From positions 11,071 to 75,070 of the forward strand of contig JBOICV010000051.1 of NCBI GenBank assembly GCA_050740255.1: a stretch of DNA of 64,000 nt, in the 5' to 3' direction. A program made the translations under genes and the position numbers. This stretch comes from JBOICV01 sp050740255 (GTDB lineage Bacteria > Pseudomonadota > Gammaproteobacteria > Nevskiales > JBOICV01). Below are positions 58,204-64,000 of the stretch, in pieces (within the stretch, counting starts at the first letter, position 1; the number at the start of each line of letters is the position of its first letter). The notes under the pieces are model-generated. The model was given only the letters and a program-made list of their open reading frames with translations. It was not told the origin of the DNA and searched no databases.

Positions 58204-61200
58204 TTAATCGTTAGCCAGGCGCATCGCTTGCACGATCCGTGTCGTCTCAATGCTCACCGTCGTCACGCGGGCAAGAAGTTCAATAACTTTTTCCTTGTAG
58301 TCCGCGAAACGGTAGGTGTTGAATTTCTCGCGGATGGTCGGGTCCTTGGGCGTCTTTTCCTTGTATTGGTCCAGCACCCACTCCAGCGCACTGCGGTTAC
58401 CGAGCTTGTAGTCCCAGGCTTCGGACGGGATACCAGACAGTACAGTTTCACTGTCGAGCCGGATTGTCCCCGCATCCCTGTCGGCTTTGAGCATTGCCTT
58501 GGGTGTCACGGCCCCCTCTCCACGCTTGCCCTTTTTTCTCCCCTCCCCCGCCTGCGGGGGAGGGCTGGGTGGGGGCGTATCTGTGCGCTTCAGCCTGAAT
58601 TGCTCAACCGATTCATAGCCGATGTGCAGGTCCATCAGCGCCTTGCCCCAGTCCGCCCACTGCCAGAAGTCGTCGTAGAACGGGATGCGCGGAAATTCGC
58701 GCTTGAGGTTCAGCGCGTATTTCTCGCGGTAGGCCGGGTTGTGCAGAACGCCGTAGACATAATGGAAGATCGCTTCCTTGGTGACGGGGCGATCCTTCTT
58801 GCCGCGGCCGGGCTGGTAGTGCTTGCGGAACTTATCCAGTGCCCAGTCCGTCACGCCGGCATTTGGCTGCGAATCTAGCTCGCCGCCGCAAAACTCAATG
58901 ACCACTGCAGCACTCGGGACAAAGAAATCCAGCGACGCTGGTGTTGAAGTCGCTATAGCACTAAAGTCGGAGCGTCCGCCCGTAGAGATCGCGATAAACC
59001 AACTCTTGGCAGGTTTATCAGGCTCAAAGCTTCTCAACACCCCTCTGCGATCAATAAATAGTTCCGAATCGTAAATTACACGGGTGCAAAAGGGACGGTA
59101 CGCCAAAATCTTAACTTGCGCCGGATTGAGCGGCTCTGTTTTGCCCGCGCTGCGGTGTCGCTTAAGGGTCTCAGACCATTTAATGGCCGGGTCGTATCCA
59201 TCGCTCGATGCTTCATAGTGCTGACTTAGCACGCGCACCTTTTTAAGCAGATGTTCCGTTTCGAAGTCGATCAACCAAGAATCCCGATTCGTCGAAACCC
59301 CTAAAGCCGAGGCCATCATGATCGAACGCGGATTTTTCTTTGAGCCCTTTGCTGGAACAAGCGTCAGGCTGCCGCCAAAGTCGCCCCCAAAACCGCCGAG
59401 CCATCGTCCTTGATCGTCAAGACTAATCGACTCCATCGCCAATTCGCTCAGCATTACTTTCGATAACAGAGCAAGTCTTTGATCCCGAGTTGGTTCACGT
59501 ACTCGAACGTACCTAACTTGACGGCTCTTCTTTTGACGGTCGTCCCGCACTAGGAAGCAGATTGCTACGCCGATTTTTATTCCGAATACGTTCGCTTTAG
59601 CCTCGATCGCGTCCTGCCGAAGATCGCCGCCGAGATCCACGATGTACGTGGCGTTGAACTCCTCTTCTATGCAACGCCTGAAACCATCGGCCTCTTTGGC
59701 ATCCAGGAAATTTCTATTTGTGATGAATGCGATGATCCCTTGCTCGGCGATTCTGTCACTCGCCCACCGGTAAAAACGGCTGTACATGTCATAGCGTTTC
59801 GTTTTCGTGGCAGAGCTTCGATCGATGTAGGTTTCCTTGATGCGCTTGTCGATCTCCGGGTATTCGCGGTTCGTGTTGTTGTCGTTCTCGTTCGGTTGGT
59901 TCGAGTTGTACGGTGGGTTGCCGATGATGACGCTGATGGTCTTGCTGTTCTGGCGCTTGATGCGGCCTATGTTCTCGTCGCTGACAGAGCCGAATAGGTC
60001 ATCCATATGCCCTCTGTGTTTGCGTAGCGCGCTGGTGTTGTCTAGCGTGTCCACGAAGCACAGACCGGGAAACTCCTCGTAGCCACCCGTCGCTGCCGCA
60101 TACGTGGCCTCGATGTTCAAGTTGGCAACGTAATAGGGAAGGATCGCCACTTCGTTGGCGTGCAGTTCCTTCTGATATTTGTGCTTGAGCTTTTCCGGCT
60201 GGCCGGCGAAGTGTTCGATCAGTTCGCAGATGAACGTACCTGTGCCGGTGGCCGGGTCGAGGATGTCCACATCCTTGTCTATGAGATTGCGCCTGAAATG
60301 CTGCTCACACAGCCAGTCCGCGCTCTCAATCATGAAGCGCACGATTTCGTTGGGCGTGTACACCACACCAAGCCGGTCGGCGGCCTTGGGGTTGTAGACC
60401 TTGTAGAAATTCTCGTAGATGGATTTGAGAAAGGTCTGCTTCTCGTGGTGGGTGGAGATTTCTGTAGCGGCCTTGCGGATGGCGGTGTAGTACGGCGCGA
60501 GACCTTTGAGTGTCTGGTGCTTGGTGTTACCAGTGAAGAAGGTGTCTTCGAGCTTGTGCAGCTCGCAGGCGATGTTGTTGTCCTCATGAAAAGGCTGGCC
60601 GGGGAACACGGCAGCGAATATCTCGCCAGTGAGGATGTGCTGGATGAGCATCTCCCGCACGTCAGCATCGGTGAGACTTTTGTTGATCGCATCCTGCGCG
60701 TGTTTGAGGAACTCTACGGCTGCCTTGCGGAATTTCGGTTCGCCCTTGTGCGCCTTCTCGATCATCAAGCGCAGCGCTTCCAGCACGGCGGGTAAATCCA
60801 CCTTGAACTGCTCGACCGCCTTGCGGAAGGCCTCGATCTCGGGACGCTCGTAACCGAAGAACAGCTTGAGCAGCTTCTCAAGCTGCTCAACGTTGTCCAC
60901 GTCGCAGCGCATCACCTCCTCACTGTGTTGGATCAGCACCGCCTTCGTGGAGTCTTCAAAGATGATGTTGGTCTTGGGGTAGCCACGCCTGAACTTGGTT
61001 TCGATCTCCTCGTCCAGATCGTCCTTTTCGTCCTTGGCTTCCCAGTAGCCGAACGGCACGCGCAGCGTATGCACGAGGGCGCCGTCTACGTAGCGCCGAT
61101 CCTTTGCTTTGGTTTCAAGCTCGTATTCTGGGATGAAAGTCAGATCGTGGGACCGTGCCCAATTTTTCAGCAGGTCCTTGAAGGCCTCGCGCACAACGGA

Positions 61201-61275
61201 TTCACGATGTGTACCTGAGACTTGCCGCAATTTGGCAAGTTCGTTGAGATATTTCTGGATCAGGAGTTGGCTCAT
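58204..61275 (-). CDS. Single-chain restriction-modification enzyme (type IIG/ISP-like)
   Basis: 1023 aa. The N-terminal nuclease-like domain has D64 (RRYVDGAL) and E79-x-K81 (GYWEAKD), a PD-(D/E)xK pattern. The N6-adenine methyltransferase domain has VVYTPNEIVRFM, motif I ILDPATGTGTF (338-348) and motif IV NPPY (453-456). A C-terminal target-recognition region follows, with AYRPFCTRVIYDSELF like type ISP C-terminal domains. No helicase domain is present, so it is closer to type IIG than to LlaGI. A palindromic repeat encodes an extra stretch near residue 910. The fic gene lies 13 bases upstream in the same direction. The recognition site is unknown. Confidence 0.86.
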   Translation of the reverse strand: MSQLLIQKYLNELAKLRQVSGTHRESVVREAFKDLLKNWARSHDLTFIPEYELETKAKDRRYVDGALVHTLRVPFGYWEAKDEKDDLDEEIETKFRRGYPKTNIIFEDSTKAVLIQHSEEVMRCDVDNVEQLEKLLKLFFGYERPEIEAFRKAVEQFKVDLPAVLEALRLMIEKAHKGEPKFRKAAVEFLKHAQDAINKSLTDADVREMLIQHILTGEIFAAVFPGQPFHEDNNIACELHKLEDTFFTGNTKHQTLKGLAPYYTAIRKAATEISTHHEKQTFLKSIYENFYKVYNPKAADRLGVVYTPNEIVRFMIESADWLCEQHFRRNLIDKDVDILDPATGTGTFICELIEHFAGQPEKLKHKYQKELHANEVAILPYYVANLNIEATYAAATGGYEEFPGLCFVDTLDNTSALRKHRGHMDDLFGSVSDENIGRIKRQNSKTISVIIGNPPYNSNQPNENDNNTNREYPEIDKRIKETYIDRSSATKTKRYDMYSRFYRWASDRIAEQGIIAFITNRNFLDAKEADGFRRCIEEEFNATYIVDLGGDLRQDAIEAKANVFGIKIGVAICFLVRDDRQKKSRQVRYVRVREPTRDQRLALLSKVMLSELAMESISLDDQGRWLGGFGGDFGGSLTLVPAKGSKKNPRSIMMASALGVSTNRDSWLIDFETEHLLKKVRVLSQHYEASSDGYDPAIKWSETLKRHRSAGKTEPLNPAQVKILAYRPFCTRVIYDSELFIDRRGVLRSFEPDKPAKSWFIAISTGGRSDFSAIATSTPASLDFFVPSAAVVIEFCGGELDSQPNAGVTDWALDKFRKHYQPGRGKKDRPVTKEAIFHYVYGVLHNPAYREKYALNLKREFPRIPFYDDFWQWADWGKALMDLHIGYESVEQFRLKRTDTPPPSPPPQAGEGRKKGKRGEGAVTPKAMLKADRDAGTIRLDSETVLSGIPSEAWDYKLGNRSALEWVLDQYKEKTPKDPTIREKFNTYRFADYKEKVIELLARVTTVSIETTRIVQAMRLAND
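58536..58580. repeat. In-frame palindromic repeat inside the restriction gene
   Basis: CTCCCCTCCCCC...GGGGGAGGGCTGGGTGGGGG is a relative of the two units in yheS. On the minus strand it encodes PPPSPPPQAGEG in the specificity region and keeps the 1023-codon frame open. Confidence 0.8.
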
Positions 61276-61288
61276 GCGAGCATGGTAT

Positions 61289-62290
61289 TTATTTCAGCAC
61301 GTAGCGGCCATTCTTTTGGGTGCCGATGCGCTTGACCAGACCCGATTGGATCAGCGGCCGCAACAGGTCCATAGCGCCCTGTTTGGAAACTTTAAGTGCA
61401 TTCCAGATTTCTCGGGGACTCAGATTGCCATGCGCGCGCAGCAATTGCAGCAACTGTTCCTGCTTGGGTCGCAATACCAGCTTTGCCTTTCCTTTTCTGG
61501 CCGAAAGTTGCTGGATACGCTGCCATGCCCGCTCCAGCGTCTCCTCCAGCCCTTCGGCGCTGTATTCAAGCCACGAGGTTAAATCGTTGCCCTGCTCTCG
61601 AACAGCCTGCAATGCGGCGTAGTAGCGGGGACGGCCCTCGCAGTAGAACTCATCCACGGAGAAAATGTGGTGGGTGTCAAACCCGCGCCGATATAACTCC
61701 CACAAGGCAAGCGCGCGACCGGTTCGGCCGTTACCGTCGGCGAACGGATGAATCGCCTCAAATTGGTAGTGCACGATGGCGGAACTGAGCACGGGTGAGA
61801 GTTTCGGCGAATCTTTACTCCACCATTCCAGCAGTTCAAACATCAGGCCTGATACTTCAGCGGGTGCTGGCGGGAAATACGCCCCCACCCTCACTCGGAT
61901 CGTCCGGTAGCGGCCAGCCTCACCCTGGTCCATCACCTCACCGGCGATGATTGCATGCAGGCGCAACACATCTTCGTGAGTAAGCCGCTTTTTGTTAGCT
62001 TGCTTTTCGATGCGACGCAACGCAGCGAAGTAGTTCAGCACCTCGCGCCGGCTGCGCTCAGGCACCGCCAGGGCCACCCCTTCTTCCACTGCGCGTACCT
62101 GTTCAAGCGTGAGAGGATTTCCCTCGATAGCAGTAGAAGAATGGACATTGCGAATGCGCGTATCCTTTTGCAGGGCGGGAATCCACGCGACCTGGACTGA
62201 CGCCCCTTGTATACGTTCGCGCAAAGCCGTTATCGCCTCCACGCGCGTCAGCAGTGCGGGGGTAATGGTGAACCGCGGCTGGTAGCCCAT
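61289..62290 (-). CDS. Fic family adenylyltransferase with wHTH
   Basis: 333 aa. The Fic core motif HPFADGNGRTGR starts at catalytic H181. An N-terminal inhibitory helix motif (SSTAIEGN, with E56) marks a class II, self-inhibited Fic protein. The C-terminal 70 residues form a winged HTH (LLQLLRAHGNLSPREIWNALKVSKQGAMDLLRPLI). Such proteins transfer AMP to partner proteins. Located 13 bases before the restriction-modification gene, it may regulate or be part of that system; this is inferred from position. Confidence 0.92.
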   Translation of the reverse strand: MGYQPRFTITPALLTRVEAITALRERIQGASVQVAWIPALQKDTRIRNVHSSTAIEGNPLTLEQVRAVEEGVALAVPERSRREVLNYFAALRRIEKQANKKRLTHEDVLRLHAIIAGEVMDQGEAGRYRTIRVRVGAYFPPAPAEVSGLMFELLEWWSKDSPKLSPVLSSAIVHYQFEAIHPFADGNGRTGRALALWELYRRGFDTHHIFSVDEFYCEGRPRYYAALQAVREQGNDLTSWLEYSAEGLEETLERAWQRIQQLSARKGKAKLVLRPKQEQLLQLLRAHGNLSPREIWNALKVSKQGAMDLLRPLIQSGLVKRIGTQKNGRYVLK

Positions 62291-62334
62291 GACCGATCAG
62301 TTTGCCTATCGGTCAACAATTGGTCAAGTATGAG

Positions 62335-62390
62335 TCAAGCGATGGGTCAAGCAGATCCTTCGCTGCGCTCAGGATGACAAGAACTACAGG
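62335..62390. repeat. Dispersed repeat (CCTTCGCTGCGCTCAGGATGAC type)
   Basis: GATCCTTCGCTGCGCTCAGG followed by ATGACAAG is a frequent short intergenic repeat. It lies between the fic start and the NYN gene end; part of it forms a weak CTTCGC/GCGCTC-type hairpin. Confidence 0.5.
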
Positions 62391-62396
62391 GTCCCC

Positions 62397-63221
62397 TCAG
62401 CCCTTCCCAGCCGCCACCAAGAGGTTACCGGAATCGTTGCGGGTCAATTGGAGCAAGCCCGCCTTGGCCATGGCTTCCAGCAGGGCATTGAAGGAGCGGA
62501 AGCCGTAATAGGATTCCGCAAAGCCCGGGCGACGGCGCTTGAGTGCCGATTTGATCATGGAGCTCCAGATGTTCTCGCCGTCGTCGCGCTCGGCGATGAG
62601 GGCCACCAAGGTTTCCTGCACCAGGTCGAAGGCTTCCTGGGCCTTGTCCTCTTGCGACTTTTCAGCCGGCTTTTCACCCTCAGCAGTTTTGGCCTTGGGT
62701 GCAGCTCTCTGGCGCGGCGGCTTTTTCTGCTCGCGGACCAGGTCGTCGTAGAAGATGAACTCGTCGCAGTTGGCGATCAGCAGGTCAGAGGTAGAGTCCT
62801 TGACGCCCACGCCGATGACCATCTTGTCGTTCTCGCGCAATTTGCTGACCAGCGGCGAGAAGTCGGAATCGCCCGAGATGATGACGAAGGTGTCTACGTG
62901 GCCTTTGGTGTAGCAGAGGTCCAGCGCATCCACCACCATGCGGATGTCGGCCGAGTTCTTGCCGGACTGGCGCACGTGCGGGATGTCTATCAGCTCGAAC
63001 GCGGCCTCGTGCATCGGCCGCTTGAACTCGGCGTAGCGCTCCCAGTCGGAATAGGCCTTCTTGACCACGATGGAGCCTTTCAGCAACAGCCGCTCCAGCA
63101 CTTTGCGGATGTCGAAGGCGGCGTAGTTGGCCTCGCGCACGCCGATGGCGATGTTCTCGAAGTCGCAAAACAGCGCCATGCTCTGCTGCTTTTCTTTGCT
63201 GATCATGTCTTTGCTGTTCAT
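62397..63221 (-). CDS. NYN-domain ribonuclease with C-terminal LOTUS (OST-HTH)
   Basis: 274 aa. The NYN/LabA-like PIN-fold domain covers about 15-165: ALFCDFENIAIG with D20, KKAYSDWERY, HVRQSGKNSADIRMVVDALD and VIISGDSDFSPLV give the acidic metal-binding residues. A charged linker (KKPPRQRAAPKAKTAEGEKPAEKS) leads to an OST-HTH/LOTUS domain (about 205-270; WSSMIKSALKRRRPGFAESYYGFRSFNALLEAM). NYN-LOTUS proteins are predicted RNA-processing nucleases. In this island it could cleave phage or host RNA, but the family also has housekeeping members. Confidence 0.92.
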   Translation of the reverse strand: MNSKDMISKEKQQSMALFCDFENIAIGVREANYAAFDIRKVLERLLLKGSIVVKKAYSDWERYAEFKRPMHEAAFELIDIPHVRQSGKNSADIRMVVDALDLCYTKGHVDTFVIISGDSDFSPLVSKLRENDKMVIGVGVKDSTSDLLIANCDEFIFYDDLVREQKKPPRQRAAPKAKTAEGEKPAEKSQEDKAQEAFDLVQETLVALIAERDDGENIWSSMIKSALKRRRPGFAESYYGFRSFNALLEAMAKAGLLQLTRNDSGNLLVAAGKG

Positions 63222-63264
63222 GCGCCCAGTATTGCAGCTTCGGCGTCTTACGTCGTCCGACGAG

Positions 63265-63531
63265 CTACTCGTAGTGCGTCCAAAGACGGAGCACTTTGAC
63301 GGTTCGTTCTACCTTTAACACCTGATACACCAGCCGATGCTGAATATTGATGCGCCGTGAGTAGGCGCCGGCCAAATCACCGACCAGCTTTTCGTACGGG
63401 GGTGGATTTGTAAACGGGTCCCGCTCGATGACCGCAAGTAACGCTTCGGCTTTTGGCTTAAGGCCGGCAGCCTTGAGCTTTTTCGCATCTTTCTGGGCTT
63501 GCTTGGTATAAACCAGCCGCCACGTCACCAA
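63265..63531 (-). CDS. yoeB: YoeB/Txe-type toxin endoribonuclease
   Basis: 88 aa. Txe/YoeB family: WRLVYTKQAQKDAKKLKAAGL, PPPYEKLVGDLAGAYSRRINIQHRLVYQVL and the C-terminal HYE, where the catalytic His and the aromatic Tyr lie (LRLWTHYE). It cleaves ribosome-bound mRNA. Translationally coupled to the antitoxin (seven bases of overlap). Confidence 0.94.
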   Translation of the reverse strand: MVTWRLVYTKQAQKDAKKLKAAGLKPKAEALLAVIERDPFTNPPPYEKLVGDLAGAYSRRINIQHRLVYQVLKVERTVKVLRLWTHYE

Positions 63532-63767
63532 CTAAGCTCCGTCGCGAGCTTGTCTGTCGGAGTTTTCATACCCTTCTTGATCGAAGCGCGCATCCCAGGA
63601 ATAGATAGGAGGTAGAGCGTTTCCTGTATGGCGTCCCAATCCTTCTCCGATACCAGCACTCCACTGTTGCGCTTGCCAGAGATACGAATGGGCTTGTGTG
63701 TTTCTGCCGCCTCGTCTAGTAGACGGTACAGATTGGCGCGGGCTTCGCTGGCAGTGAGATCGGTCAT
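63525..63767 (-). CDS. yefM: YefM/Phd-type antitoxin
   Basis: 80 aa. TASEARANLYRLLDEAAETHKPIRISGKRNSGVLVSEKDWDAI is the Phd/YefM DNA-binding N-terminal domain; the C-terminal helix (IPGMRASIKKGMKTPTDKL) binds the toxin. With the toxin it represses its own promoter at the palindrome 63785-63802. Confidence 0.94.
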   Translation of the reverse strand: MTDLTASEARANLYRLLDEAAETHKPIRISGKRNSGVLVSEKDWDAIQETLYLLSIPGMRASIKKGMKTPTDKLATELSW

Positions 63768-63784
63768 GGCTTGCTCTTGGTGTT

Positions 63785-63802
63785 TATAAGCGTACGCTTA
63801 TA
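63785..63802. promoter_or_regulatory. yefM-yoeB operator palindrome
   Basis: TATAAGCGTACGCTTATA is a perfect 18-bp palindrome 18 bases upstream of the antitoxin start, followed by a partial repeat ACGTACG. E. coli YefM-YoeB binds TGTACA-centred repeats; here the core is CGTACG. Confidence 0.75.
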
Positions 63803-63862
63803 CGTACGTTTTGGCAACTCGGAAAATAACTGGACCCCGGTTTCCGTCGGAGTTATGAAGAG

Positions 63863-64000
63863 TTAGAGCTTGTGGTAAACGTCGCTGCCGGTACGCCGGA
63901 ACTCGACCGCTTTTTCTTCCATGCCTTTCTTGAGCGCGGCTTGCTCGTCGGTATGCAGCTTGGCGGCGTAGTCGCGTACGTCCTGGGTGATTTTCATGGA
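63863..64000 (-). CDS. thiC: Phosphomethylpyrimidine synthase, C-terminal end
   Basis: Only the last 45 residues and the stop are in the window; the gene continues beyond base 64000. SMKITQDVRDYAAK followed by a helix-rich acidic tail ending DVYHKL matches the end of ThiC directly after the FeS-binding cysteine cluster (which would lie just outside). ThiC converts aminoimidazole ribotide to HMP-P in thiamine synthesis. The defence island ends at this housekeeping gene. Confidence 0.85.
   Translation of the reverse strand, partial: SMKITQDVRDYAAKLHTDEQAALKKGMEEKAVEFRRTGSDVYHKL

Overview
This GC-rich 64 kb window reads as chromosome of a gammaproteobacterium. The evidence is a glrK-qseG-glrR type sensor/lipoprotein/sigma-54 regulator set, mpl, rnd, adk, hrpB, a yheS-type ABC-F gene and the end of thiC. 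The neighbourhood of mpl, rnd, adk, PPi-dependent phosphofructokinase, membrane H+-pyrophosphatase and soluble pyrophosphatase suggests a lineage near Xanthomonadales/Nevskiales/Steroidobacterales; that placement is inference. Gene density is high and there is no rRNA, tRNA or CRISPR array that I can see.

Layout. (1) 1-4.5 kb: the end of a GlrK-like histidine kinase, a QseG-like lipoprotein and GlrR. Downstream lie three GlrR-type operator sequences, a textbook sigma-54 promoter, a short terminated transcript (a candidate sRNA or attenuated leader) and two small envelope proteins, so the regulator and a probable target are adjacent. (2) 4.5-12 kb: a duplicated DUF4394 lipoprotein, mpl, rnd, adk and pfp. 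(3) 12-21 kb: an accessory cluster with a tandem Lrp-type regulator, divergent from a D-aminoacylase-like amidohydrolase, a TonB-dependent receptor, a PEP-synthase/rifampin-phosphotransferase-like dikinase and a lipocalin-like protein. The last three are translationally coupled. (4) 21-24.7 kb: an ABC-ATPase remnant, an alpha/beta hydrolase pair, and two YceI proteins, one fused to cytochrome b561. (5) 24.8-28.6 kb: hppA and ppa, flanking a VapBC module in AT-richer DNA. (6) 28.6-44.6 kb: two L,D-transpeptidase-fold enzymes, hrpB, a PRMT-like methyltransferase behind two membrane-anchored proteins, a wax-ester synthase homologue with a reductase, a CDF transporter, a hydrolase and a ferredoxin-NADP reductase. 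(7) 44.6-47.6 kb: a LysR regulator divergent from azoR-doxX-pirin, which looks like a quinone/electrophile response unit. (8) 47.6-56.7 kb: a TetR regulator with a 30-bp perfect operator and a decayed hydrolase, an acyl-CoA dehydrogenase, a TauD-like dioxygenase, a MITE-like element, topoisomerase IB and yheS. (9) 56.7-63.8 kb: a defence/addiction island with a wHTH/nucleotidyltransferase pair, a single-chain restriction-modification enzyme with Fic, a NYN-LOTUS protein and YoeB/YefM. The window ends in thiC.

The most interesting signals are: the sigma-54 promoter with operators and a terminated small transcript carrying an anti-Shine-Dalgarno-like loop (2280-2567); a small palindromic repeat inserted in frame three times in coding sequence (55.7, 56.4 and 58.5 kb); the dikinase/TonB/lipocalin cluster; the bacterial PRMT with its operon partners; and the compact defence island. 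All functional assignments come from reading motifs; no database search was run.
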